Assembly (NCBI GenBank): GCA_030998225.1
Contig: JAPYXD010000754.1
Location: 3,596,001-3,660,000 of the forward strand
DNA: 64,000 nt
Direction: 5' to 3'
Origin: Diplolepis rosae
Taxonomy: Eukaryota > Arthropoda > Insecta > Hymenoptera > Diplolepididae
Shown one piece after another: positions 1 through 11,689 of the stretch. Position numbers and translations under genes: made by a program. How positions within the stretch are numbered: the stretch's first letter is position 1; the number at the start of each line of letters is the position of its first letter. The notes beneath the pieces are model-generated. The model searched no databases, had not been told where the DNA came from, and was given only the letters and a program-made list of their open reading frames with translations.

Positions 1-310
1 TATTTTGGGATAGTTTTATTAATTTTTTATTTTATTTTATTCGTAACTTTTTTCCAGTAATTTTACCTTATTTTCCATACACAAAAAGTTGCTACACATT
101 GTAAGGAACAAAATAAAAAAAGAATCATGACAATTGGTTAAAAAATAAAAAAGTTATTCAAAGTCAAAATTTTTAGTCTTAAAATACATAAAGGCGCTGG
201 AATTTAGAAAAAAACTTAAACCCTTTTTAATATAGGTACTAAACATAAAAAAACTATATGAAAGGTCTAAACTCAAAAAATAAAAATATTAAAGGTGGCG
301 GATCCCTTTA
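1..310 (+). repeat. Dispersed AT-rich repeat (family D1), copy 1
   Basis: This stretch recurs almost line for line near 8905-9280 and 11690-12220, and its end recurs inverted near 6735-6800. Shared landmarks are AAGGAACAAAATAAAAAAAG, a run of short AAAGTTATTCAAAG words, and the end AAAGGTGGCGGATCCC. No coding content is visible. Its nature (non-autonomous transposon or old retroelement tail) is unknown; the repeat status is seen directly. Confidence 0.75.
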
Positions 311-1475
311 AGAAAAAACAGACATCGCTGTGGTTCAGAAATTTCATTTTAGGGGATTTCTTTAAGGAACAATTTTTTACAGTTGAGGCAATGTTATAAC
401 ATGAAAAGATTTCAGAAAAGCACTTTTTGGAGAATTATACTGGAAAGTTACTGAGAATCAATCTCTGTTGTAGTAATTTTGATTATATAGAGAAGGAATA
501 TAAATATTTATCAATTTTCAATTGACATAAATTTTATTTGATCAAATATCACATGACCGAACATTATATAACTTATATTTTACCAATTTGACATGTAACA
601 TAATTTTAACTTATTAGAATCGTCTTATAAGATAAGTTTTAAAATTGAAGGTATTTTCCGAAAATTTATCTTTTTATTCTAAAGGAAAAGAACAGACATC
701 GCAGTGGTTCAGAAATTTATTTTTGTGGAATTTTTTTGAGGAAATATTTTTTAAACTTAAGGCAATGTTATTACATGAAAAGATTTCAGAGAAGTACTTT
801 TTGGAGAATTATACTGGAAAGTTACTGAGAATCAATCTCTGTTGTAGAAATTTTGACTATATAGAGAAGGAATATGAATATTTATCAAATTTTACTTGAT
901 ATAAGTTTTATTTGATCAAATATCACATGACCGAACATTACATAATTTATATTTTAACAATTTGACATGTAACATAATTTTAACTTATTAGAATCGTCTT
1001 ATAAGATAAGTTTTAAAATTGAAGGTATTTTCCGAAAATTTATCTTTTTATTCTAAAGGAAAAGAACAGACATCGCAGTGGTTCAGAAATTTATTTTTGG
1101 GGAATTTTTTTGAGGAAATATTTTTTAAACTTAAGGCAATGTTATTACATGAAAAGATTTCAGAGAAGTACTTTTTGGAGAATTATACTGGAAAGTTACT
1201 GAGAATCAATCTCTGTTGTAGTAATTTTGATTATATAGAGAAGGAATATAAATATTTATCAATTTTCAATTGACATAAATTTTATTTGATCAAATATCAT
1301 ATGACCGAACTTTACATAACTGATATTTTACCAATTTGACATGTAACATAATTTTAACTTATTAGAATCGTCTTATAAGATAAGTTTTAAAATTACAGGT
1401 ATTTTCTAAAAATTCCTCTTTTTATTCTAAAAGAAAAGAACTACGGCATCAGTTGTCAGAAATATTTTGAGAACT
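305..1475. repeat. Tandem array, 374 bp unit, about three copies plus a partial
   Basis: The word GACATCGC recurs at 321, 695 and 1069, exactly 374 bp apart, and a decayed fourth start is near 1443. The second and third units are nearly identical; the first and last are more diverged. Each of the two good units holds an 84-codon open frame from a TTG, with few differences, but there is no ATG and the frame is broken in unit one, so it is treated as satellite DNA. The array abuts the end of the D1 repeat. Confidence 0.85.
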
Positions 1476-1479
1476 GAAA

Positions 1480-4120
1480 AGAAATTAGGAAAGTTATGAG
1501 CCTCGCGAGTTATCTCTATAAGGGATCACGCTCAAATATTATCATTCGTGAAATTGAATACATCTATCATTTATGAAGGGAGGTAGAATGTGTTTTCCGG
1601 GTTGTACAGAAAGTCGAAAAGTTAGCTTGAAGAAAGTGAGATAGAAGGACATCGGTCCCAAGGATTCTCACTTCTTGGGTCGTTTGTGAGTCCACTGACA
1701 AACTTTGCTTTTTCTAGCTCGCGTAGAAAACCCTCACAGATAATCCCAGATGATCTCTCACCGTCCATGTTGTTTCCTCTAAGCTGCCAGACTCGACCTT
1801 TCGCCATCTAGCTAAAATGTCCTAGAAAGTTTTAGTTTTATTTTAGTCCTTTCAAACGAAAAGGGCTTTTTTTTAGGACACATGCTTTCCTATTTAACGA
1901 AGTTACTAAGTTCTGCGCGATATGGCAAAGTTGGTTTTGCTTTTAAGCCTTTCGAAATTATTAGACAGAGAGGAATCCTTTTTTACTGAATAATAAGATA
2001 TAAGCGCGAAAGTCGAGCGTCAAGTATAGACTTGAAATTGAGTAGAAGGTATAGAATTTTTAATAAAACCATTTTCGAGGAAAAAAGTGAAACTTTTTTT
2101 TAAAGATGAAAAGATTTCTGATGAAAAATATAATTTATTAAAAACTGAAACTGTCAGATTAATGAATATGTAAAAATTTAGTTGAAAAATAATATTTCCC
2201 AATAAAATAAATTTTTGTGATTGGTAAATTACATTTTTTTTAAAGATATCAAAGAAATTAATTTTTTAAATTGTCATGATAATAATACAAGTTCAAAAAT
2301 TATTCGACATTTTCATGCTGTAAATTTTTTATTGATTTCAACTTTATGTTATTACTATTTGAATATTTAATCTGGTAGAAGGAGCCTGCAAACTTTATTG
2401 AATATCTATATGGCTGACACGTATCGACTATTACTACTTAAAAAGAGAGTAGGTATTGAAATATTCGGAATTGGCTTCTCTCTTTCTAAATTATTGAAAT
2501 TTTAATAATTTATAAGTAAATTTATTTGCTGGTTTTTTATTCTTGAAATCAGTAAAAATAATTAATTTCTAGTTAAATCATTATAAATAAAATTTTAGTC
2601 GATTATGTAAAAGCTGATTAAAAATCTCTAAAACTGTCCTGAAATTTCCACTGATTGCTGAAGAAATCTCAAATATTGAATTAGGTTATTTTCAAAACCT
2701 TCCTCAATAAATTTTTGGAAAAATTTTAAACTAATTTTTTTTTCAAAATTAGTTAATTGTATATTGACTGTAATTTTTAATAAATATCTGTCGAACATTA
2801 AGTAATTTATTGAACAAATTTGAAAGTATTCGTTAAAACTGGGAATATAGGGAACTTTCTTTAAAAAATTTTGGGAGTAGTTCAACATTTTTTGTGAAAT
2901 ATGCCATAAAGGTATTTGGGAAATATTTTCTATTGAATTTTAACGTGAATTTAGAAAAATTTAAGGAAATTAGTACTCGAAAAATTGTAGGCATATTTTC
3001 TATAAACTTTTGGTAAATACTTTTTAAAATTGATTAATTTATTGGAAAATGATAGGGATATATCATAAAACTTAGGGATTTTCTGAAATTTGTCTCTAAA
3101 AATAAATTTTCAAATCGTATAGGAAATTCAGAAAAGTTTGTAAAATTTAGCGTCTCAATAATTTGAACGGAAATTGCTCCAACATTTTTTAAATTTCTTT
3201 GAAATTTTCGCAACATCCCATAAAACTTGTCAAAAGTCTTTGAGCAAATTTTCTCCCTAAATAGATAGAATTTACGAAATTTTGTAAAAATCACCGTTCT
3301 AAAAATGGTTGCAAAAATTTCCCAAGGGATTTTTAACATTGACCATAATAATTAAAACGCATTTTTTCCTTTAATTTCCATAAGCATCGTCGACAAAAAA
3401 GAAAATATAAAAAGTAAAGAATCACATATAAAAAATTCATGGCGCATCGCGGCCGTACGCATTGACGATTATGATGATATTGCCTTGATCTGGACTGTTT
3501 TGCATAATAAGAAGCGTCGAGTAAGAGCGAGGGCACACATGCAAATTTTCTACAGATAAGACACCGAGATGAAACCAGATGAAGGAGGTAGAACGAACAC
3601 TTTGTTGCGATCAGATTCAAGCGATACTCACATTTATCCCGAATTGTATACCGAGGCACCCGAACGAGGCGTCGTTTCTGAAACGCGCCGTTAATCGTTC
3701 CTGCCACGGGCACGATGGATAACACGATTACACGTAACTTACAATTCGTGCAATTCACAGCACCGTTTTGCTCCATCTTACTTCGACCCAGCAGCTAGCA
3801 AATGGATTCGCTTTATGCATTATGAAAAGGTGCTTGAGATCCAACGATATATTATATATGTACGGAATTGCAGCTGCGATCTACGATCCGTTACTTTATA
3901 CATAGATAACTTTCAGCGAAAATTCAATCCGATAAATTACAGATATTTCTAAACCCGCTCAACAATTTACTTTCTTGATATTTTATTTTTCGTTCGTAAT
4001 CAAACTGCTTGTTTCTAATAGAATGAAAGAATGTTGTAACGTTATCTATACATTAATATATATGTTTTTATAAAATTATTATATAAATAATTATATACAA
4101 TAATTATGTATAATGTATAT
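1480..4120. other. No gene recognised; two less AT-rich islands
   Basis: About 1490-1880 and 3420-3790 have clearly more G and C than their surroundings and may be old coding or regulatory sequence. On the minus strand a 147-codon frame (3776-3333) covers the second island. Inside it are an acceptor-like TGGCAG near 3700 and a donor-like GTGAGTATC near 3630, which could bound an exon of about 70 nt, but I recognise no protein. The rest is A/T-rich with no repeated motif that I could place. Confidence 0.4.
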
Positions 4121-4121
4121 A

Positions 4122-5594
4122 AAAATAGATATTTTGCTTTCAAGAATAGCAATATTATTATTGAAGAAGATCATTTAAAAGAGAAAAGATTATTTTCTAT
4201 GAAAAAAATTTGAAACATAGAAAAATAATGTATTTAAGGAGGTTCGACCGGATCTGGTAAGCCCTTAGAAAACTTGATTAATTGCTAGTTTAAAAAATAT
4301 TCGTGCTGTCACTCAATAAATAATATTAAAGAAAAATGTTCACATTGCTGGGAAAATATTTTAAAATATAAAAAATGTATTTATTATAAAAATTACTGCA
4401 GGTAAAGTTCAATGCGATTTTTTTCAAATTTACTATTTAAATTAATTGGATTTTAAGGAATGATGGCTCATTTTCTTCTTTAAACTTAACTTTTTGAAGT
4501 AATTTTACATTAATTAATATTTATATTGTTAACATAACGTTTGAGATGTATGCAAAGACATTTATATACAGAATTACACTGTTAGAAATTTCTAACGTAA
4601 TTTACCGAAACACAGTTACAATTTCATAAAATTAAGATGGAATTTTAGGAAATTCAGTTACTTTTTAGTGAAATTAGGAAAAAATTTCTTAATTTTGATT
4701 TAGAAATTGCTGAATATTCTGATATCTGTAAATGAAAATTATTAAATTTTGAAAAATTGAATAAGTTTTATAAACAAATAGCTGTAGTTAAAAAATAAGA
4801 GATTAATTTCAAAAGTGAAGACTTTTGAAATTGTTTAAAAAAGAAAATGACCCATCATTACTTAAAATTCGATCATTTTAAAGAGTAAACTCGGAAAAAA
4901 CTGCATTGAACTTTGACCTACAGTAAATGTTATTAAAAAGATATTTTTTATATTTTTAACTTTTTCCCATTGAAATGAAAATTTTTCTCTTAGAATATTT
5001 AATAATAACAGCTCAAAACGTTTTTAATATGGTAATCAATTAAGTTTTTCAATGGCTTCCTAGACGGGGTCGAATCTCCTTAACAAATTTTATTTTCGCC
5101 TAAACTATTTTTCTTATCGCTTCTTTCCAAATTTTAAAAAACGATGTAATTCTTATAAATCACGAATCATTTTTTCAGGAAAAAGATTCTCTTCAGCTTG
5201 ACCCTTTCCAATTTTCGAAAATAAATTCTTTAATGGCTGAAACTATTAAAAAACCATTTTCCGGAACATTTTTGTAACGGAATTGTTGTATTTAATAATA
5301 AATTTATTTTTTTAAATTGTAAACGTCCAAGTTGCAGAGAATCTTTTCCCTGAAAAAACGAACCGTGATTTATTAGAATCACATCATTTTTAAAAATTCT
5401 GTAAGTAGCGATAAGAATAAAAGTTCGGGCAAAAGTAAAATTTCTTAAATACATTATTTTTCTGTTTCAAATTTTTCGCACGGAAAATAATCTTTTATTT
5501 TTTGAATGATCCCTTCAATAATAATATTTCTATTCATGGAAGCAAAATTATTCATTTTTGCCTGATGCCTAATTTTTGTGGCCCAACTACCTTA
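4122..5594. mobile_element. Foldback element FB1, copy a, split by FB2
   Basis: FB1 is a palindromic element: its left half (CTTTCAAGAATAGCAATATT, then CTTATCGCTTCTTACC) is the reverse complement of its right half (GGTAAGAAGCGATAAG, then AATATTGCTATTCTTG). The usual outer end is CAACTACC followed by TTAA, seen here at 5587-5597. The left outermost end is missing or decayed. The copy is interrupted at 4238-5079 by another palindrome, and the FB1 text resumes on the other side. No ORF; a non-autonomous DNA transposon is inferred. Confidence 0.8.
4238..5079. mobile_element. Foldback element FB2 flanked by TTAA, inserted in FB1
   Basis: The left end GGAGGTTCGACC and right end GGTCGAATCTCC are inverted copies, each directly flanked by TTAA (4234-4237 and 5080-5083). 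The inverted match continues inward for well over 100 bp (AAAACTTGATTAATT against AATTAAGTTTTTC) and again around the CAAAGTTCAATGC stretch. The TTAA duplication is the target typical of piggyBac-type elements; membership is inferred, since no transposase is present. The centre shares sequence with the FB3 repeat at 10795. Confidence 0.85.
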
Positions 5595-5716
5595 AATTTC
5601 AAAGAATTTCTCCTCAGAAAATAATAAATCACAAGACACTCTAAGAAACTTCTGTAAAATTTGGATGAAAACACATTTTTCCAATAAAGATCTAAAATAA
5701 TTTCTAACATAACCTA

Positions 5717-5977
5717 CTCTCTAAATCTGAATCAGTCGAATTTTCACTGCATGAATCAGTAATTTGCCATTTTACTGATTCATCAGTGCGAAAATATTTT
5801 TCACTGACAAATCAGTTTATTTTCACTGATTGAATTAGTGAACAAAGTATTTTTCGCTCTTAAATCAGTTGATTTACACTGAAGTAATCAGTGAAATTTG
5901 ACTGATTTACAGTAACCTCTTTTTAGCTATTTGAATCAGTCAAATCAGTAGATTTTGACTGATTCAGATTTAGAGAG
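5717..5977. mobile_element. MITE with CTCTCTAAAT ends (MITE-CT), copy 1
   Basis: The ends CTCTCTAAATCTGAATCAGT and its inverse lie between two TA dinucleotides (5715-5716, 5978-5979), giving a TA target duplication as in Tc1/mariner MITEs. The interior is a run of short AATCAGTGAAAA-type words alternating in orientation with TTTTCACTGATT, plus the shared core ACCTCTTTTTAGCTATTTGA. No coding potential. Confidence 0.9.
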
Positions 5978-5979
5978 TA

Positions 5980-6890
5980 TGCGAATAAGTAGAAACATCG
6001 AGAGGCAAAAAATTCCTTTTTAAAATTCATTTCGGAATTCATAAGAAGAGTTTACCAAACATTCTAAACAATTAAGTGAAAAATTTGTACCAATTCTATT
6101 ATTAGTAAGGAATTTTCTACAAATATATGTTAATTTTTCAGACATAAAATAACTTCAAAAAACTGTTTAATTACTTCAAATAATCAAATGGTTGAGGGAA
6201 CTGACTGAAATTTGTAGAAAATTTCTGTTATCGCAGTAGTTGACACAGCAATTTATATTTCTTCAATCTACTTCAAAATAACAGATACTATAAAAATTTT
6301 TCCTCTGGGGTGAAAAAATCGATGAGGAATTTTTATAGCAATCAAAATGACGAGCAGGGTAGATGACTCAAGTTGGATTATTAGTGGAACGCAGCTTTGT
6401 AAACGAGATGTAGTACAATGCTAATTGCAAACACGCCAGTGGAATTATGTGCTAATGAAGTGTTTGCACTGTTAGTTATCGAAGCATACGTCTACACATT
6501 TATACGTATACTCAGATTCAAACCCTCAGCTTACAATGCAAAGAGCTCGAACCGGTTCTCATTTCAAATTGAAATACATATGCAGGGTGCGTACCAACAA
6601 TTTAAAATCTTAATGTATCACTCTATCATTGAATTATCCAGAGCCACACCTTGAATTGCATCCTTCTGTCATCTATATTAAGGAATTCATATTACTTCTC
6701 AGGAATACCTTTTCATGATAAATATTTAAAATTCTTAAGGGGATCTGCCACCTTTGATTGGTTAATTTTTGATTTTTTTGATATTTTCCAAAAATTTTAT
6801 TTTTTTTGTTCTCTATACTTTACTGAGTATGTGTGTCAATTTTATGGGCAATTTGATATTTTTGATGGAAAATAAATAAAATTAAAAGTT
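5980..6890. other. No gene recognised; inverted fragment of D1
   Basis: Around 6735-6800 the text AAGGGGATCTGCCACCTTT is the inverse of the end of repeat D1, so a minus-strand D1 fragment lies here. The slightly less AT-rich part at 6360-6660 has short open frames on the plus strand without a recognisable domain. Confidence 0.4.
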
Positions 6891-6892
6891 AC

Positions 6893-7010
6893 TACGGACC
6901 AATCCGTATTGTGACGAGGATCACAAAAAATTCAGTATTGCGCCAATACTGGTTAGTCGCTACTGACTTGCCATTACTGGCGCAGTACTGTTTATTTTCA
7001 GACTGAAAAT
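6893..7010. repeat. Cluster of CCAGTACTGGC-type palindromic words, left
   Basis: Short self-complementary words around CAGTACTGG and CCAATACTGG recur here. The same vocabulary returns at 7968-8268, on the far side of an FB1 copy, suggesting that one palindromic element was split, or that two related copies exist. No coding content. Confidence 0.55.
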
Positions 7011-7077
7011 AGAATTCCAACTATAATTTTATTCAATAAGCACAGTTATTTAACTATTTATTATTACATCCAATTAA

Positions 7078-7849
7078 AGTAGTTTTCATACACGAAAATT
7101 AGACCTCAAGCAAAAATAGCAATATTATTATTGAAGGGCTGTTTTGGAAGAGGAAAGATTAAATCCCATGAAAAAAATTTAAAATACAGAAAAATAATTT
7201 TAATAGATAGATGATTTTTTTCTTTGGCTTTAAGGTCCAGAAAAGAAAGCCAAAGAAAAAAATCATCTATCTATTAATATTATTGAGGGTCGATATAAGC
7301 CAGTTATTTATAATTAAAAATAATTTTATTAATAAATTTTATTTTTGACATAACTTTTTTTCTTATCGCTTCTTACCAAATTTTAAAAAATTATGCGATT
7401 CTAATAAATCATGAATTATTTTTTCAGAGAAAAGATTTCCCACAACTTCACCGTTTCTGAGTTTTAAAAATAAATTCACTAATGGCTGAAATCATTGAAA
7501 AAACATTTTCCAAAACGGAATTTTTATTAAAAAAATTGCTGAATTTGATAATAATTTATTCATTTTCGAAAATTGGAAATGGTTAAGCTGTAGGGAAACT
7601 CTTTCTTGAAAAAGTGATTTGTAATTTATTAAAATCGCGTAATTTTTTAAAATTTGGTAGGAAGCGATAAGAATAAAAGTTGGGTCAAAAATAAAATTTA
7701 TTAATAAAATTATTTTTCTGTGTTTCAAATTTTTTTCATGAAAAATAATCTTTTCTCTTCCAAAATATCCCTTCAATAATAATATTGCTATTCTTGGAAG
7801 CAAAATTATCTATTTTTGCCCGAGGTCTAATTTTCGTGGATCAACTACC
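7078..7849. mobile_element. Foldback element FB1, copy b
   Basis: Both ends are present: AGTAGTTTTCATACACGAAA after TTAA at 7074-7077, and TTTCGTGGATCAACTACC before TTAG at 7850. The arms carry the FB1 landmarks (ATTAGACCTCA, AATAGCAATATTATTATTGA and their inverses). The left arm has a foreign segment at about 7197-7318, which contains a perfect hairpin. Confidence 0.9.
7201..7276. repeat. Perfect 31 bp-arm hairpin inside FB1b
   Basis: TAATAGATAGATGATTTTTT followed by CTTTGGCTTT is repeated as its exact inverse after a loop of about 14 bases. It lies within an insertion in the left arm of FB1b. Such a perfect inverted repeat is either very recent or kept by a copying process. Confidence 0.85.
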
Positions 7850-7967
7850 TTAGACGAAAACTTGAGTGGAAAAAAGAATTGATATAAATAAGTTAAATAC
7901 TTTGATTATCTTTCGTTTATTATTTATACAATCCCAGATTCTAGTGATCAATATTATACTAGTACTC

Positions 7968-8268
7968 GTAACTAGTACGGTTCAAGTACTAGTCAGCCAG
8001 TAATGGCATGCCCGTAAAAGCCCAGTACTGGCTGGTACTGGCAGGCAATAATTGGACTGTACCAAAAAGCCAGTACTGGAGAAGCATTATCATCCTCGTA
8101 TTTCGCCAGTATATACGCAGTACTAATTGAAATGTACGGGCATAGTACTGGCTAGCCAGTAATGAAATTCCCGCATAAGCCCAGTAGTGATTGGTTTTGG
8201 CAGTCAGTACTCAGCCAGTACTCGCAAAGCGTTAGTACCCCCGTATTATGCCAGTACCGCGCCTGTAT
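7968..8268. repeat. Cluster of CCAGTACTGGC-type palindromic words, right
   Basis: Words such as GCCAGTACTGG, CCAGTAATGGCATGCCCG and AGCCCAGTACTGG recur in both orientations over 300 bp. Two blocks resemble one another (GCCAGTAATG followed by CCCGTAAAAGCCCAGTA, and again with CCCGCATAAGCCCAGTA). A decayed palindromic element is inferred. Confidence 0.6.
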
Positions 8269-8850
8269 CCACAAAAATTATACCTCAGGATAAAATAGAT
8301 AATTTTGCTTTTAAGAATAGCAATAGTATTATTGAAGGGATCATTTAAAAAATAAAAGATTATTTTCTGAGAAAAAAATTTGAAATAGAAAAATAATGTA
8401 TTCAAGAAAGTTTATTTTTGCCCGAACTTTTATTCTTATAGCTTTTTACCGAATTTAAAAAAATTATGTGATTCTAATAAATCACGGATCGTTTTTTAAG
8501 GAAAAGATTCTTTACAACTTGGCCGTTTCCAATTTTTGAAAATAAATTTGTTATTAAATACAGCAATTCCTTTACAAAAATGATCCGGAAAATTGTTTTT
8601 TAATGATTTCAGCCATTAAAGAATTTATTTTCAAAATTTGGGAACGGTAAAATTGTGAAGATTTTTTTTCCTGAAAAAAATAATTTGTGAGTTATTAGAA
8701 TCGCATCATTTTGTAAAATTTGGTACGAAGCGATAAGGAAAAAAGTTCGGCAAAAATAAAATTTTTTGAATACATTATTTTTCTGCATTTCCAAGTTTTT
8801 TCATGGAAAATAAGCTTTTCTCTTTCAAATTAGCCCTTCATTAATAATAT
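8268..8850. mobile_element. Foldback element FB1, copy c (diverged)
   Basis: All FB1 landmarks occur in order: ACCTCAGGATAAAATAG at the left, the CAGCCATTAAAGAATTTATT centre, and the inverse AATAATATT end. The outer GGTAGTT ends are lost. Divergence from copies b and f is higher, so it is an older copy. Confidence 0.8.
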
Positions 8851-8904
8851 TTGACACAGGCCTTTGTAATTTTAAACATTTATTCTTTTCTATATTATCA
8901 ATAT

Positions 8905-9280
8905 TTTTGGGTATGGAAAGCACTCTAGCTAAAAAAATAACTACAAAAATTTTTTAAAAATATTTTGGAATATTTTAAATTATTTTTACCTTATTTTGCA
9001 TACCCAAAAATTTGATTCACATTATAAAGAACAAAATAAAAAAAGAATCATGACAAATTAGCCAAAAAACTAAAAAGTTATCCAAAGTCAAAAAATGTTA
9101 AAAAAATGTTCAAAAAATGCCTAAAAGCTCAAAATGTTTAGTTTAAAAATAGACAAAGGTGCTCGGATTTTTAAAAACCTCAACACTTTTATAAATAAAG
9201 GTGCTAAATATAAAAAAAATTATATAGAAGGTCTAAACTGAAAAAATAAAAAAACTAAAGGTGGCGGATCCCCTTAAAGA
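8905..9280 (+). repeat. Dispersed repeat D1, copy 2
   Basis: It follows copy 1 (1-310) closely, including AACAAAATAAAAAAAGAATC and the end AAAGGTGGCGGATCCCC, with short internal duplications of the AAAAAATGTTCAAAA words. Confidence 0.75.
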
Positions 9281-9604
9281 AAGATACTTGTAAAAATAAT
9301 TACGAGTTTCTTATGTCATAAAACTAAAGGAAAATTTTTTTTTCCTAAAATCGTTTTTGGTTTTGAATCAACGCACTGGAGTGAATTGGAACATTTTTCT
9401 AGGAGTTATGATTCTCTTGTGCTTGAATAGTGTGGACGTACAAAACGAATATGTCCCTCGGGTGATTCGTAAACTTTCATTGAGGAATTACGACGTCTTC
9501 GTGCTGCTAATCGTAAATGCGAACTTCCCGGAACCTTTTTCTTTTTTTATTGTATCTCGCGCACAGACACTCGTAAAACAGAATAAAAGGAAAGATAAAC
9601 TTAC

Positions 9605-9661
9605 GTCCTCGTGCTCCTTGTGAAATCGTTCCTTTTGCTTCAACGCCTCTTGAACCTTCAG
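9605..9661 (-). CDS. Internal exon of an unidentified host gene (19 codons)
   Basis: Read on the minus strand, a T-rich tract ending TTTTAG is followed by an open 57 nt stretch and then the donor GTAAGT. It is exactly 19 codons, phase 0 at both ends, and reads LKVQEALKQKERFHKEHED, a charged, heptad-like sequence typical of a coiled coil. The phase-0 exon at 15404-15243 lies 5.6 kb upstream in the same orientation with compatible phase, so both probably belong to one transcript. I cannot name the protein. The intron between is filled with repeats. The splice signals are seen directly; joining the exons is inference. Confidence 0.65.
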
Positions 9662-10630
9662 CTAAAACATGTAAAAAAACATACTTGTCAGAATATTTGA
9701 CGAACTTGTTTTTATGCATTTGTCAATAATGAAAATACTTGATTTCGAAGCAGTGAAAAACTAAGTATTTATTAGTTAAGGAAGAAATAAAATTGAACAT
9801 AAAAAATTAATATTGTTGACAAAATTCTGATGAAATAATCTAAACCATTCAAAGCGGTAAAAATCCAAACGGTAAAAAACATGAATTAACTGAGTAAGTC
9901 ATGGACACGAAGGACATTTAATACCCAAAGGAAAGAAAAGAGTGAGTTCAATTTATCATCCAGCTTATCATCCTACAAAGCAACCCCTACTGAGGGAACA
10001 AGTAAAAAAGAAGCAGAATACAGAAACGAATATTAAGGGGTGTTGTGAAGTCAAATAGAGAGAATATTAATGATAATCATGATGAACAAGGAGAAATATT
10101 TAACTGGATGAAACGAACGTACATTCATCAAACAAATTATTCAATTATCATACCGGAAAGTAAAATTTATTTTCATTATTGAGATACATTTTTTGTTTAA
10201 TGCAATTTTTTGAATTTATCTCAAATTACGGTTGATTTAACTGTATATTTTATTGAGGTTTCTTCGACTTCAAATTTTTTACAAAAAGCTTAGTTTATGA
10301 AAAAAGTAGGTAACATTATTTTTATTTCATCAAATTTTTTATTTTTCTGAGATTTTAGAATTTTTTAATTTCTTGATATCCCAATTTTTGAGCATTTTGA
10401 TATTCTAGATTTCAACTTTGTGGAGATTTTGAAAATATTTAGTGCCTCATAAAACAAAAAATCATTGGAATTTAGAAAAAAGTATGAGATTTAGAAGCTA
10501 AAAATATTAAAATGAGAAACATTCTGAAATATCAAAATTAAAAGTTTTCAATTTGTGAGTTTCCAAAATTCACGATATTTGATTAAGGTTATTAAAAATC
10601 AGGGCAGTGAAAAAATAAGTTTTTCCATTA
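9662..10630. other. Intronic or intergenic AT-rich DNA, nothing recognised
   Basis: No repeat family seen elsewhere in the window is obvious here except short AT words. If the two minus-strand exons belong to one gene this is part of their intron. Confidence 0.4.
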
Positions 10631-10633
10631 TTT

Positions 10634-10790
10634 TAAGGAGGTTCAACCGTGGCTTTATAATGAAAGTAAAAATTTAAATAAATTTTTCGGAAAAGACAAT
10701 ATGCGTTAGATTTTCCTGCATTGCTGTCTTTTTCGGAAAATTTTTTAAAATTATTATTTTATTAATAAAGCGGTCGTATTTAATTGGTAA
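10634..10790. mobile_element. Short foldback element with an FB2-type end
   Basis: It starts at TTAA with GGAGGTTCAACCG, the FB2 end, and folds on itself: TTTTTCGGAAAAGACA is mirrored by TGTCTTTTTCGGAAAA, and GGCTTTAT by the inverse ATAAAGC. It is about 157 bp with no ORF, probably a shortened relative of FB2. Confidence 0.6.
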
Positions 10791-10794
10791 TGAC

Positions 10795-11145
10795 AAACCG
10801 TACCAAACGAACTTAATATTATGAAACTCAACTAAATTTTCATAAAATGTATCTTAAAAATAACAAACTGTAACAAAATTTTGAGTTACATGTAACTTCA
10901 TAAAACTTCAATTACTCAAAACGTGAAATTATTCCTGTTACAAGTTTCAGAATTTCCGGATACAAGTATCAGAATATTCAACACTTTTTAACTGAAAATT
11001 AAGGAAATGTTTCTTAAATTAACTAAAAAGTAACTGAATTTTCTGAAATTCTATCTTAATTTCATGAAACTGTAACTGAATAAAACTCTAGTCATGTGTT
11101 TCTGGAAATCACGGTAAAATTTTCTAATAGTGTACGCTAAATAAC
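10795..11145. repeat. Repeat FB3 (GTTAC and TCATAAAAC words), copy 1
   Basis: Part of it (AACTAAATTTTCATAAAATG) is found inverted at 24010-24060, and its right end (AAAGTAACTGAATTTTCTG) is found inverted in the centre of FB2 near 4640. It is therefore a dispersed element that also occurs inside FB2. No coding content. Confidence 0.6.
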
Positions 11146-11164
11146 CGATAAAAATTCCCATCTA

Positions 11165-11357
11165 CTCTCTAAATCTGAATCAGTCAAATTTTCACTGATT
11201 CAACAGTGAAAAAAATATTTCTCACCGACAAATCAGTCAATTTTGACTGAAATAATCAGTGAAATTTGACTGATTTACAGTAATCTCTTTTTAGCTATTT
11301 GAATCAGTCAAATATCACTGATAATCAGTAGATTTTGACTGATTCAAATTTAGAGAG
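11165..11357. mobile_element. MITE-CT, copy 2
   Basis: CTCTCTAAATCTGAATCAGT and its inverse ATTTAGAGAG lie between two TA sites. This copy is shorter (193 bp) because it has fewer of the internal AATCAGTGAAA words. Confidence 0.9.
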
Positions 11358-11689
11358 TAGATGAACAAATTTTCTAATCAATTTATTTTATCATCTAGAT
11401 GGAAAGTTTTGTCGGTAATTTAGCGTATTCTATCATAGAAATCCTATTAAATGTGAATTATTAGAAAAAAGTACGTCGCTTTAGAATTTCATCCTGAGTT
11501 TTCAGATAGTTTGGTAATTTAAGACAAATATTTTTTTTCCGTGTACAATAGGGTGGTCCAAAAATGCATTGCAAAAATTTCCTTGAAGCTAAATAATTTC
11601 CATTGTTGAAATAATTAAATTATTATTTAAACAGTGAAAATTATGATTATTATCATGATTTTTTATTTAGTTTATTCCTTACAATGTGC

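Noticed and set aside
645..1273. Two 84-codon frames as a duplicated gene pair
   Set aside because: They start with TTG, are the same stretch of a 374 bp tandem unit, and the frame is broken in the first unit.
3333..3776. 147-codon minus-strand frame as a gene
   Set aside because: It is the longest frame on the left side, but has no domain, ends in AT-rich intron-like DNA and contains internal splice-like sites; chance in a GC-richer island is more likely.
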